Below are positions 9,759-27,041 of a DNA stretch of 64,000 nt, piece after piece (the first letter of the stretch is position 1; each line of letters begins with the position of its first letter). The notes under the pieces are model-generated. The model was not told the origin of the DNA. It ran no database searches and was given only the letters and a program-made list of their open reading frames with translations. The position numbers were made by a program, and so were the translations under genes. The stretch covers positions 248,001-312,000 of the forward strand of contig JAOTOL010001433.1 in the NCBI GenBank assembly GCA_034440575.1. Direction: 5' to 3'. The stretch is from Imbricaverruca yamaguchii. Lineage: Eukaryota > Arthropoda > Thecostraca > Neoverrucidae.

Positions 9759-12499
9759 GTGAGTTGGGCTGAGTGGTGTACCCTAGCTGGTGAGTTTGGC
9801 TGATGGGTATGCCCTAGCTGGTGAGTTTGGCTGATGGGTATGCCCTAGCTGGTGGGTTTGGCTGATGGGTGTACCCTAGCTGGTGGGTTTGGCCGATGGG
9901 TATGCCCTAGCTGATGGACTCCACTAAAGAACGTGTCCTAGTTAGTGAGTATGGTTGAAGGGCTCGCCATAGTTAGCTTGGTTGCAGGGTGTACCCTAGA
10001 TAATGGGTTTCGCTGAGGGCTGTGCCCTAGGTTGTGAATTTGGATGATGAGCGCGCCCTATCGGATGAGCTTGGCTGGAGGGTGTGCCCTATTCGCACGA
10101 CCCAGTTTCTGGCAATGAATCATGAATGAGTGGGGTCACTTCCCAGCTATTGCACTCTCTAGGCGCTTGGCTTGTTTGAACTTGGGTCCTTTGAGACAAG
10201 AACATGCCAAGCAACAGCGGACAATGACAAATCCAGGAGCTTTGTTAGGAGAGGCGGAATAAAGAGCCGAGAACAGGCAATACACGAGCTATTTGAAGAT
10301 ATGCATGCATGTCTGCAAATCCTGCTTGCAAGCAGCGGCATCTTTGGTTTATATAATCACTGCACGCGCTGCCACGCCGATTGGTAAAGCGCGTTGAGAC
10401 TAGGTTAACTACTTTGTATGATGCACGTAAGCTGATCAGACTGAACTACTGGGTATATGTGATACTGCGGAGTCATTGAACTACCCTGGTAGGTTACTTC
10501 ACGGGAGTGCTAATCTCGGAAACAGAGTCCAACATGTGACCAGTGTGGACCTCTCGGCACCCGTCTGCCAGAGTGTCAGCTAGCCCGCCGAGGACGCACC
10601 TCGTCCACGGTGTCGTCCCCACCGAGCCACAGGAGTCAGAGTTGGAGTTGCTGGAGTTTAGGGGCGCACCGACTGCGTCGGTCATGCGGCGACAGCTCGC
10701 AGGGGTCGGGACACAGGCCGCCCGGCAGGCCATCGACAGTCGCCGTGGCGTCGCAGTTCTCCACAGCCGGCGGACCGCGCGGCATCCCCGGGCCGGGCGG
10801 CGCCCTTCACGTGTGTCGTCCTGTTGCAGACACTGCTGCTCGTGCTGGTCTGCGCGGCGGGCGCGCTGGCCGCGCCGCTCGCGGCCGAACAGGAGGCGGC
10901 CGCCGGCTACGACACGCCGGCCGCCGCCGACGAGGAGGGCGCCGACCTGCAGGGCGCGGAGACGTTCTTCCTGAAGCACCTCTTCAAGCCCCACTACTAC
11001 GGCTACGGCGGCTACTACAGGTGCGTCAGCTGGTCCCCTTGTGCCGTTCTCAGTGCATGGTATGGACGAGCAGCTCCGTCCAAGCTGGTTTTTGCGACAC
11101 TTCGACCGTGGAGTCATGCAGCGTCGCCAATCTCTCACGCCGATTGGTTGCGGGCGAAGAGTAGCGACAGGTGAGACTCGAACCCACAACCTTTCGATTG
11201 TGAGACGAGCAACTTACCCCTAGACCACTCGTCCCCCCTCCGTCCCAGTTGGGCTTGTGTCAGCGACGCTGTGGTCGCCTGACCAGCACAGATACGGCAA
11301 TTAACGGTGCGTCAAATGGCTCAGTGTTGCGCATATAAATGGTGCACGATAAGTGATGAGTACCTACTGTGCATGCTGCTCAATTATGAAGTCATAATAA
11401 TTAAGCAGTAGAGCATACCTTTACGTCTGAAGGCAGCGAAGGATTCAAGCGGATTCGCACTTAATGTTACCCCCAAACACACACTCTTTGACCAAAATAT
11501 ATGCACTGGATCAATTAAAAACAGAACGAAATTGGGTGTTTCACCAGGCCACACCAGACAAATTTTTCGCGTTTCGCGAGCCAAAGCAGTCTTGGTTAAT
11601 TGGGTTAAGGGGCACATTGACTGTGTTCATACAGCTCAAAGCAGTCTCGATTCCATTTTGTTTTTAGGAGCCGTCCACCTAAGAGTATCCTGCTGGCGCC
11701 CCTGGATTCAAGTTTGTTCAAAGTATCCACGACGCTGATACCCCAATTCGGGAGACTAAAGCCTTCGTGGGTGCGCCACGTGGCGAATGAACTTACACTA
11801 CGCGTAGCCATGCAAAATATTCGATTTTCTGAACATTAAACCACATTTAAGGCTTGCAACTTCTTTGTCCAATAATGTCTGGAGTGTGCATTTCATTGGC
11901 ACAGCGAAATCCGAACCCCTCCCGTGGTTCGGATTCCGAACCACGGGTGTTCATTTACAAAAACATCGAGGGAGTTGTTTTATGTACTTGCCCCTTGAAG
12001 TAGATAAAATAACATCCCTGCTGCGAACCCAATGTATGCGTAGTTCACCTTTCACAAATACGGGTGGGAGGAGTAAGATATTCACGGAATTGAAATGCTC
12101 CGCCCTGAGATGCTGGATCCACTTTTCACAATATTTTTTTCAACGTACATCGCTGGAAATTTGTATTTCGCGGTGTAGATACTGAGAGCATTTCGCATGC
12201 CTGCCGCACCAGAACCGGATGGTTATGCTCAATGATGTCATATTTATGGCGATGATATTATTGTGCAGGCTTTTTTAGTAACGTCCCGGTGGGATGTATG
12301 TGAGTCAACCCCTGCTGCTCATGCACAAGCCACTTCCACAACCGGCTGCAACGATGGTACATTGGTAGCTCACGCAGGGTTATGTGACGGGCGCTAACCT
12401 GGCTTTGTGTCCCGCTTCAGGCCCAGCTACTACCGCCGCTCCTACCAGCCGTACTACGGCGGATACTACGGCCACTCGCGCGGCTACTCCTGGTACTAG
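9750..12499 (+). CDS. Small secreted Gly/Tyr-rich peptide gene (3 coding exons, 92 aa)
   Basis: Joining 9750-9758, 10830-11020 and 12421-12499 gives 279 nt, 92 codons plus stop, with matching phases (0, then 2+1) at GT-AG sites. The protein opens with a clear signal peptide: MKL, then a Leu/Val/Ala core (TLLLVLVCAAGALA) with likely cleavage before APLAAEQ. A short acidic Ala/Glu/Asp stretch follows, then an amphipathic piece (FFLKHLFKPH), then a Tyr/Gly/Arg-rich tail (YYGYGGYYR, SYYRRSYQPYYGG, ending GYSWY). There is no cysteine in the mature part. I do not recognise a family; low-complexity GY peptides occur among cuticle, cement and antimicrobial proteins, so the role is open. TATA box upstream, AATAAA at 12783. 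Confidence 0.82.
9754..10095 (+). repeat. 31-bp minisatellite seeded by an exon 1 splice donor
   Basis: AGCTG followed by GTGAG or GTGGG occurs at 9754, 9785, 9816, 9847 and about 9877, at 30-31 bp spacing, then decays into looser TGCCCTA/GGTGAG-like words to about 10095. The first unit contains the real exon 1/intron 1 junction, so the intron start holds several further near-consensus donors. A shift of 31 nt changes the reading frame. Confidence 0.92.
10830..11020 (+). CDS. Secreted-peptide exon 2
   Basis: Preceded by TGTTGCAG and followed by GTGCGT. It encodes the hydrophobic part of the signal peptide, the acidic pro-like segment and the start of the Tyr/Gly tail. 191 nt, GC3-rich, ending in phase 2 (AG, completed by G in exon 3 to give Arg). 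Confidence 0.85.
11089..11237 (-). mobile_element. tRNA-derived SINE, family C, in intron 2
   Basis: Minus-strand copy with box A like GTGGTCTAGGGGTAAGTTGC and box B GGTTCGAGTCTC. It shares the core GAGAGATTGGCGACGCTGC with other copies. Imperfect 15-bp flanking duplications (CTCCGTCCAAGCTGG at 11074-11088; CTCCGTCCCAGTTGG at 11238-11252) mark the ends. It starts 68 bp past the exon 2 donor. Confidence 0.92.
12421..12499 (+). CDS. Secreted-peptide exon 3 with stop
   Basis: Acceptor CCGCTTCAG. The exon encodes RPSYYRRSYQPYYGGYYGH and a short GYSWY end, then TAG. Frame agrees with exon 2 and composition (Tyr/Gly/Arg/Ser) continues smoothly across the junction. Confidence 0.85.
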
Positions 12500-12782
12500 G
12501 CTGCCACGCTCCCGCCAAGCAGCTACAGAACCACCCTCGACCTGCCTCTCTGTGGAATCATCGTTGGATTGTGTTCATCGACAGAAGCATTGTGTTCCAC
12601 ACGTCTACGCAAGATAGTGTATGACCGCTGCAATTGTGTGACCCTTGATGTACAACATTCGTCGGACTACGCCGCTGCCCCGACGAAATGCGCTGAAAGC
12701 AATTGGGCATTCTGAGAGAACAACATACTTCTCTGCTTCACTGCCAATAACAATCGACATCTTGCTAGAGTGAGATGTGCGC

Positions 12783-12788
12783 AATAAA
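12783..12788 (+). other. Poly(A) signal of the secreted-peptide gene
   Basis: AATAAA about 285 nt after the stop codon, the first canonical signal downstream. Gives a compact 3' UTR of roughly 300 nt. Confidence 0.7.
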
Positions 12789-12799
12789 GCAGACTAGTG

Positions 12800-13227
12800 A
12801 TGTTCGTGACTTTGGTACCAGCAAACCAACTCCGATGGACATGCGGCAAAGTGTGACCATGGACGCAGCCCGGGGGGAGCGTCGGACCCACACCCGCAAA
12901 ACCAAAAATACACTACACAAAACGAAGCATTTTAACATTTTCATCATGCAAAACTAGATATTTTCTCGGTACGCCGATAACGACCTTTGTGTCACCACAT
13001 TGTTTCCGGTCGATCCTCCCTTGGGAAAATCCTGACTGCGCTCCTGTGGGTGACCTTAATTGAATACGAGGTCAAACCAGGTGAAAACGCAGGTTTAATG
13101 GCGGCGATCGACATGTTCTTTCAAATATATTCGAACACACGTTCGAGCATGTCAGGGCCAGATCTAGGTTCCGTGGGGAGGGGCACTCGTCTGGAGGTGC
13201 GACAGTTTTTTGGACGGCCACTTTGGC
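12800..13227. other. Spacer, no gene recognised
   Basis: No coding signal. Fragments such as GAGGTCAAACCAGGTGAAAA (13068 onward) resemble the GGTCAAG-rich repeats at 22-23 kb. Confidence 0.5.
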
Positions 13228-13231
13228 TTAA

Positions 13232-14238
13232 CCCACGCCGTCTCGGGGGTGGGGGTCTTCAACCGCCCCCCTCAGGTTTTTCGCGGATAGTGAAAAAACG
13301 GCGCGTGGAAATTTCAATGAAACTTTCAGCGCTTGCTTATCTTTAGGCAGGCGCGCACCCAGGACTTTTCCATGGGGGGCGGGGGCGGACCGAAAAGGGC
13401 ACTTGGCCGGCTCCAAAAGGGCACTTGCGGCCCGGAGCAAACTGAAGGTTTGTTGACCGGGGGGCGATTTTCCATGCCGCATATGTAGGAGGGCACGGGA
13501 ATGTATTTAGGCCAAGGGCGTTTTGGCAAAGGGCACCTTTGGCAGGCGGGGCACATAGGCAGGTGTTTTTGACTAAATTTGGGACATTCCGGCCAAGAGT
13601 GCACTTTTCGGTCAAAAGGGCACTTTTGGCCAAAAGGGCACTTTGGTCACATGGGAGGGCCCGGGGCCCCTGCCCCCTCCGGTGCGCCTATGTCTTTAGG
13701 GCGCAACAAAACGTACTAGATTTTTTTTTGGTTTTTGACAAATTTTGCATGTTTACCTATTGAGTTCAAATCGAAGATTCTGGCTAAAGTGAGCATTTTG
13801 TATGAGTACAAGTTGACTTCCAGCAACGTTTTCCGGTCAGCTCTACCCATTATAAAAGGAAAATTAAATAAAACGTGAAAACTCAAAAAAAAAAAATTAA
13901 CAAAAAAAAACGATTTTCGGATGGCCAAGAAATGTATGGTGCTGGTGGATTTTCCAGTCCTGTTCCGATGCCAAATAAGCTTTTTTCCTCAAATTTCCCC
14001 AAAAATGATCCCCCAGCGCCAAAAATATATTGTAAGTCGTGAAAATCTAGGCTCCCTAGTGACGTCATTTTGTGGGATTTTTTAGGTGAGGGGGTGGTGA
14101 CGGGCCCTACTCGTCGAGCGCTTTCCGATGACACCTCTTTCGTTCTCGTGCAACGCTTAGTTTGGAATTTAGAGGGATTCCTATCAGCCCCCCTCCCCGA
14201 GACGTGGTATGAGGGTTTGACCGGAGAGACCCGGAGGG
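13232..14238. mobile_element. TTAA-flanked (piggyBac-like) non-autonomous element, copy A
   Basis: Shares most of its length with 56978-57929, from a CCC.CGCCGT...TCTTCAACCGCC start to a GACCGGAGAGAC end. The left end follows TTAA (13228-13231); the right end has decayed. A hAT-like MITE (13348-13692) is nested inside. No transposase frame is seen. Family assignment rests on the TTAA site and terminal CCCG in copy B only. Confidence 0.6.
13348..13692. mobile_element. hAT-like MITE nested in copy A
   Basis: A 345-bp insertion flanked by perfect 8-bp duplications TCTTTAGG (13340-13347 and 13693-13700). Ends are inverted and imperfect: C.AGGCGCGCACC and, reversed, CATAGGCGCACCGG. The equivalent position in copy B (near 57235) reads TATCTTTAGAGGTGCAAC with no insert. 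8-bp duplications and CAGG..-type ends are the hAT pattern. Confidence 0.85.
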
Positions 14239-14239
14239 T

Positions 14240-15720
14240 TACAATCGTGTGCACACTGAAGGGCACTGAATCGTCACCTCTCACCCTCACAGGGGCACCT
14301 CGAGCTGAAAATAATTAACTGAGTGATAACGGGGGCGGGGGCCGTGCCTTCCGTAAGATGCCTTTCCCGACTGCAGAAGTAGCATCTTCAATGGGGGGTT
14401 GTACTTGCCCCCTCCTGTATCCGCCGCGGACACACGTGAACTTCAACTTGCCACGGCGGAAGTTCAAATGGTCATACGCAATACACCACCGACAGAAATT
14501 CGAAAAACTTCAGCACCAGCTAGACCACGGCCAGAAAATGTTGCAAGGTGCAAGAGGACAATGGGAAAATGCTCAAATGCATTACCCATGTGAGAAGACC
14601 AACAAACTAGCGTGGCTCTAACGAGGTGATGCGGAAAAGTAACTATTGTCTCAAGTTACCAGACGAGTCACTCAGCCTCATCAAACAAACTCTAGTGGAT
14701 CAACTCGGTGAAACCAACCGCAGGTTTTGACAATGCCACACGGCCGCCGCACAACCCAGCTGCAGCATTTCTCAGGACTCGACAGTCAGAAGTCAGTCCC
14801 GTGGCAGCAACGCCAGAAACAAATAGGCTCGAGGGTCGCAAACGCAACGCGAACACTCAATGTCGCCATGCTGGCAGGGAAGTCGAACGCCGGTGCAGTG
14901 GCGTCCGAGAACATCGCAAGCGATGCAGCATCCAGCCAAGCAAACATCGCAGTGGGCGCTGGCAAATGACCAGCCGTGCTTTCGGTAGTCATAAAGACAA
15001 ACGTGAATCTTCCTTTCAATCTTCCTTACGATTGTCGCACTGGTCCCTTCGCCACCTCGCTGCATATGTTGTGAACCAGCTCGCCACATTTGTAAACAAA
15101 AACCAGCTCGCCACATTTGTAAACAAAAACCAGCTCCCATCGTCACTTACCATTTATATCAAAACTACGTACGTCTCGCATGCACACTCGCTACGCGAGT
15201 ATGCATTCACACACATGCACACACACTTCACGCCACACGCATCTTTTCCACACACACCGGATAAAATCAACATCGCGTCATCATCTTCCACAAGATAATG
15301 TGGACACCGATGATCGACCGCAGGATTGCGTTCACGTGACGTCACGACATCCGGCCAGCCACCAGCCTCGCGCGTGGCCAGACCGGCAGACGACAGCCCG
15401 CACACTCCCCCACTGAGCATCTGCGCGAACACAAGCTCAGTGGCGGGTCCGCCCGATCGACGTGGCAGCCTGCGCGACATGCCCAGACTAGCACACCTCT
15501 CTCCTGACCCCCTGAAGCGGGAGGAGGGGGAGTGCACGACAACAAAGCAGTCCCAAACGTGACGGTCCACTGGCCGGCGAGGTCGCCGCCACTCGGCACA
15601 CCCTCCACGGCTGTCCACAATGTCGGCCAACTCTCCGCCGTCGAGCGGTGCCGCCGCCGAGCGGGCCAGAGCGGCCGCTCCAGGGCGGCTCAGCTCACCT
15701 CCATCGACGAGCAGGCCCCG
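14240..15720. other. No gene recognised; downstream of mRpL47
   Basis: Includes a weakly coding-looking stretch (14360-14970) resembling nothing I can name, and a doublet CAGCTCGCCACATTTGTAAACAAAAAC at 15079-15131 (27-bp unit, two copies). The mRpL47 3' UTR must lie at the right edge, but I found no canonical poly(A) signal on the minus strand. Confidence 0.5.
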
Positions 15721-21212
<5,492 letters not shown>

Positions 21213-22192
21213 CTGAAATATTACGGAAATATCATGGTCACTATTCTGGTTGGTTTCACTAAGTATTTTAGTGTGGAAAATCGCTTTGTTCAGCTTTAAA
21301 CTGCTTCAGTAATCTATATCAAATAAATATCTTATGAAACTTCCAGGTGATGTGAAGTGTGTAAACTCAAGTCATGATACACGTATAGCATACCTGTATG
21401 CATTTAGCCAGATAGCTAAAAGCTCCTGGTAGTTGACATTTTTCCAAAACAAATTGGGCGAGCTGTGATATGGTGAACAAGTACATCCTTTGCATGTGTA
21501 TGTATATGAATGTACATGTGTATGTACAATGAATATGAAAAAATATAACCTAGATCACCTTGGTAATAATGTAGCATGACCTTGATGAGGATATCGCCAA
21601 CCATCACACATCACCGCCTTGATTCCATTTGACACCCAAAGTGCTCTCAGCTTTGAGCATGTCCTGAGACAGCAGCTTAAGGAAGACCATGAAAACATGA
21701 TAGAAACTTCCTGGTTGCTTTCCACCAGAAATTGTCAGCATTCACCCTGAAACGAAAAAAGATGAGTAATGCCTATTTCACTCTGCTTGTACACTATGAA
21801 TAACTAATGAGCAAATATCTGCGGACACATTTAATTAAAAAGCAATATGCTTATCTTCAGCAAGAGCAAAGGAAGTCAGGGAGGGACAGGGGTGGTGTGA
21901 TTCTGAGCAACTACCACCCAAAAGAGACTGCAGAAAAACTACTTTGTTCCAAAACACCAGCTCAGAAGAAAAGATTGAACTAACTCTTGTTCTTTTACTC
22001 TCAGATCCCTGAATTTATCACAGATAAACAGGCACTTCTGTAATGGCCAGATTAGCATTTCCAAGATTGGACCCCCACCCCAGATTTAAAAAAAAGCTAT
22101 ATGCACCAAAAAGCCAAGGCTTTTGGCGAGGGAAACAGCTATGGCAGCAGCAAGGCTTGCACAGGGTATATCACATTTATATTTGTGCATTA

Positions 22193-22912
22193 ACACGTGC
22201 CCTGGAGGGGGGGGGGGGAATCTGCCCACCCCTCCGTTTTTTTCGTAGATAACTCCCGATTTTACCGGCCGATATATGCCTTTGTTTGTGTACCTGCTAA
22301 TAAATGAACGGCGAGTTGTTTAAAGTCAGAAAAATTAAAATCGACCGAAAAGTTATCGCATTAGGGGTCGCTGAAGTCAAACATTTTCTCAGCGCCAGAC
22401 CACAAATATCGGCGCTGATGTGCTTCCAATATATTAGCAAAAAGAAAGTGTTCTTGGCAAAACTAGCGACTTGTTTGATGTACATTGTCATGCTACATTG
22501 TTTCAAGTCATGTCAAGTCACCGAGATCAAGTCAGGTCAAGTTCATGACAGGCTAACACATGCCCTGGAGGGGAGATGGCGAAATCCGCCAACCCCTCTG
22601 ATTTTTCGTACATAACTCCATATTGTATCGGCCGATATACGCCGTTCTTTTGCGTACCTACTAAGAAATGACCGACGCATTGATTAAAGCAAGAAAAATT
22701 AAAATAGTCCGAAAAGTTTTCAAGTTAGGGGTCATTAAAGTAAAAACAATTCGCAGTGCTAGACCACAAAAATCGGCGCTGATGCACTTCCCAAAAGGGT
22801 AGTGTTTTTGACAACACTAGCAACTTGTTTGATGCATATTGTTATGCTATATAATTTAAACGTCATGTTAGGTCACCGAGGTCAAGCCAGGTCAAGTTCA
22901 TGACAGGTTAAT
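22193..22912. repeat. About 360-bp tandem duplication, two copies
   Basis: Copy 1 starts ACACGTGCCCTGGAGGGG near 22193; copy 2 starts ACACATGCCCTGGAGGGG near 22556. Both run through CGGCGCTGATG and end AGGTCAAGTTCATGACAGG. They have diverged by many substitutions and small indels. Related GGTCA-rich words continue to 23500. Confidence 0.9.
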
Positions 22913-23869
22913 GGAACCAAACTTGGTCAAATGGAATGTGTCATAAATGCAAATGACTGCCATGGGATTCATGCCACTTTGCACGTTATTCCCTGCACAT
23001 CCCAAAATCTACTGTTTGTCTTGTGTCCTAAGCTTTCCATACTTCATTCATGTATTTCACACCTTTCTTTGGGAAACCAATTGGGAAAACCCCCCAAAGA
23101 AAAAAAAAGGGGGGCCGCGCCAAAAGAAAATGACCTAATAAAGTGGTCCTATATAGGTGACCTGAGGTCAAATGGCAGATCTGACATCTGTATTGCATCA
23201 TTAGTAATGTACAAAGCATCATTAATACTAATTTTTGATCATTTAAACACAATCACAGCGATCCATAACAATGACAAGACAAGCCACACAAAACCAGAAA
23301 ATTTTGCTATTTTGACCCCATTTGACCTTGAAGATATTGACCTAAGGTCATGAACTTTGCACACAATAGAGTTCACTGTCGTGCCCATCCACCCTGCGAA
23401 ATTCGTTCCTCTAGCCTTCATAGGAGCTGAGATCTTACTGGGGCAGAATCCGCCCCTCCAGTGCACATTATTTTCAGAGGCCCTCCGGGTGCGTGCTAAT
23501 GGCAATGCCATAGGTTCAAAATAATTTGCTAAAGGAAAGTGATAGGGTCCAGAATACCTGGTGTTGCACTACCCATGCAATTGGGCTACCTAAAAACTCA
23601 TGCAGCTGAGCATCCATCTGAAAGGGAAATATCCCAGTAGCAATATTTCACATCATCAATCAATGATTGTCAATGCAGGAATGCCAGCTTTTTGGTGCTA
23701 ATCATGCACCTTGCACATACACTGGGAGCCCAGCTTTATTTGTAGGTCTGCCCTCTGCCACTCATTTAACACTGGTCCAGCACATGTTCCAAAGCCCCAG
23801 CACTCAACCCCTTCTCAGTTGGGAGTGGCACTGGCTGACCAGAGATGGCATCATGTAGCAAGGGTGACT

Positions 23870-24290
23870 TCAGGTCAGGAGGATGACCTTAGGTCATGGG
23901 AGCAAGGTCAGATCACAAGAGCAGCAAACAGATAACAAGGATGACATCAGGTCATGAGAGCAACATCAGGTTATGGGAGCAAGATCAAATCACTACAGCA
24001 ACATCAGGCATAAAGGGTAACATCAGATGAAGAGAGATGTCAGATGAGGAGAGATGTCAGATGAAGAGAGATGTCTGATGAGGAGAGATGGTTAGATGAA
24101 GAGAGATCAGATGAAGAGAGATGTCAGATGAAGAGAGATGTCAGATGAAGAGAGATGTCAGATCACTGGAGTAAGATCAGATCACCAGAGCAGCATCATG
24201 TCACAAAGGGAGCACCAGGTCACAGGAACATCACATCACCAGAGCAGGGCATCAGGTCATAATGGCAGCATATGCTCACAAGGGCAGCAC
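23870..24290. repeat. AGATG/AGGTCA-rich array with a 17-bp core
   Basis: From 24028 to 24165, eight to nine copies of a 17-bp unit like GATGAAGAGAGATGTCA. It is flanked by looser 20-22 bp units (ATCAGGTCA.GAGAGCA). Purine-rich on +. Confidence 0.9.
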
Positions 24291-24389
24291 CAGGTTACTT
24301 CAATTATTTCAACTAAATTCCAACAAGTTTTCAGTCAAAGGTTGGCTCATCAATGGAATGGATTGTCTGGTGACATGGTCAGGAGTTGT

Positions 24390-24420
24390 GTTATATATAT
24401 TATATATATATATATATATC
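24390..24420. repeat. (TA)n microsatellite
   Basis: TATATATATTATATATATATATATATAT-type run, about 14 dinucleotides with one slip. Confidence 0.9.
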
Positions 24421-25935
24421 CTACTAATATGGGGTGGATTTGTGCTTTCAAACATTTTGGGAATTGTTGAAATTCATCTTCCTAATGCAATGTTTATTCA
24501 TGTGACTAAGATGACAGGACCACCCTTTTTCTTTGCAAATGCTTCCTTTTGGTTTATGAGCAAAATAACACAAAGCAAGGGGCTTTGACTTTGGTAGCAT
24601 GATATAAAAAGTAATGCTTCAAAAATTAAACAAAAATGCAACATAACCTAACATAGGCTACCCTCCCTTTGTGGAAAATATCCAACTGATTAAATTTGAA
24701 AGTGAAACCATTCTTGTCCTTAAAATTTCCAAATAAAAACACAACCCAGCCTAACCTAACCTAGTGTAACCTGCTTTTGGAGGAACAATATTTCCATTTA
24801 TGTGAATAAAAGAAGCAAAAAATTTAACATGCCTAGAAAACTTTTACTAACCTAATCCAACCAAACCTGATTATGATGAATCATACACAAAAAAAATCCC
24901 AAATAAATTGCAAATTTATCGAGTTACCCACATAAGGCATTAGTGTGGTATTGTCTCAAGTAGGTAGGTAACTATCTCATGAACCTATATCGTTATCCTA
25001 ACATTCAATTCCCACCAGTTCACACGTAGAGAAACTAAAACCTTCTGCGGCCTCGCCAAAACCCGTGTTATGCCCGTTCTAAAAGGAGGCGGAGATGGTA
25101 CAGGGATGCAGCAGGCTCCACATAAAGGTGTGTTAAAATGACGTCATTTGAAATAAGTATTCTTTGTCTATTTATTTCGTTTCTGTGAATTTCCTGAATA
25201 TTACTTTTGTATTTTCGTCTTAATATTCAGCGTGCATGTACGTCTTTGACTTTAAATATTTCGTTTCGGTGGCTTGTGAACACCGCTTGGGGCCTTTTAA
25301 TGCTGTTTCAAGTCACCCATGAACACAGCTGTTTCAACCGTAGTAGAAGGTGTGTAGAAGATCCTACGAAGGATTGACACTCCCCCCAGCCCACACACAC
25401 GATGTTGATCCAGACACGCCGCAGGCAGGATTTTGCATCTTTGCGCCTACTGCAAAAACAGTCCGAATTGTCGCCCGATAGCGATAAATGCATGGATTTT
25501 ATGACGTCATATATCTTAGGAAGTTTGACCGCACGTTAAACACTAGTCAAGTGACTTTCGGCATAACACAAAACCTTCATTGACGGTGCTCGCGTGCGAA
25601 GAGGTGTGTGTTCAGGTAAAGTTTGGTTCGTGTTTTTAGAATGTGATAAGTATGCCTATAGGTGTGTATTGGCAGTGACAACTGAGAATGCTCATCGGTT
25701 CCACTCTAACTTTCTGTGTCGACTGCCATCTGGAGATGAAAGATGTAATTTTCATAAATTTGGCCGGCATTTGCAAATGTGGCCAACATTGACGCACAAT
25801 AGAAACTGTCCTTGCATAAATGCACTCCGTAGCAGGGTGGGAATTAAAGCACTTCTTCAGAGATTTCACTCTTAAAACTTTTTCTGCACCCTGGGTTTGT
25901 ACTGAATAGAATGTGTTTCACATGTACTCTGCTAA

Positions 25936-26400
25936 AATAATGTGTTTTCTTGTTAGATGTGGCATCCAAACAGGAACAGTAGGATGTTGAAATTCGTCAT
26001 GGAATTAGTGTCCTTAAAATGTTTTTGATACTTCTAAGGGTCAAATTTGAGCTGATGGCATACTGATGACAATACCATTATCATTGGTTTTTATTTTCAT
26101 AATTTAGGAAGAGCTATATTCTGGATAGCAAGAAAAAATAAATATGCAATACCTTGGTATTGTATGCCATGTCACATTATAGGTAATCTTACCTGAAATT
26201 GCATTGTGAATTGTTCTTGCATCACTATCCCTTATCAAGAGCATGAGCATTGTACTTATGAACAAGATGCTGTTAGAAAGGAAACATGGGGACTTCATAA
26301 GCATGCAACAAGAAGCAGGATGTTGGTACTTCATGGAGAAGGATGTTGATTGAGTGTTCAGAAAGTTATTCCACCCTATTTCATGAATAATTTATCACTG
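25936..26400 (+). repeat. Dispersed repeat family R, copy 2
   Basis: In inverse orientation to 16807-17285 and 59329-59580. It starts AATGTGTTTTCTTGTTAGATG, carries AGTAGGATGTTGAAATTCGTC and CAAATTTGAGCT, and ends AATTTATCACTG. Confidence 0.75.
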
Positions 26401-26949
26401 CATGTACTCTGGCACAAACAATAGAATGAACAAGACATGAACAAACTACCACAGAAGGGCATATTTTATACTTACAAATTTCAAGTTTTATGCTTCCAAA
26501 CTGGCCACTTTTTGTTCCAGCCAACAGTCACACACTCACACACACACACTACACTCAATCTCAACCACCAGGAATGCTGATGACTACATGCCAAGATCAC
26601 TTGCAATCCTGCTTGCATGCATACTGGATAAACTGGCCTCCAGATTCTCATACTCTGACCAAGGCATCACTAGACATCTGCTTTCAGTCCACCAATATTG
26701 TGGGAAAATTGCAATTTTGGGAGATGTCCTGTGGAGCTTGAGTAAATTTACCAGTTTACTTGCTCAAGATCCTGCCTGGCATTGTGCAGGATGTATTGCT
26801 GCAACATCATTGGGCATAAGTTCAAGTCATCCACTTCTGTGCATGGCTCTGCTCAGATCTGATTATCTGATGTTCTCATCTGTGTGTCTAAGCAGCAGAC
26901 AGTTATTGTGGTCTGGGTCATGTGAACTGCAGTGGTCATCCATTACCCA

Positions 26950-27041
26950 TAATGCTGTTAGTCATGCTGAAGTGTCCATGGCTGCCAAAAGTATTAATAG
27001 CAGTGCAGTCATAGGCATCCATCTTGTCAGTCCTTTTCATA
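26950..27041. repeat. 90-bp direct duplicate, partner at 28285-28376
   Basis: GCTGTTAGTCATGCTGAAGTG through CATCTTGTCAGTCCTTTTCA occurs in both places with about four mismatches. The flanks differ. Origin unknown. Confidence 0.85.
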
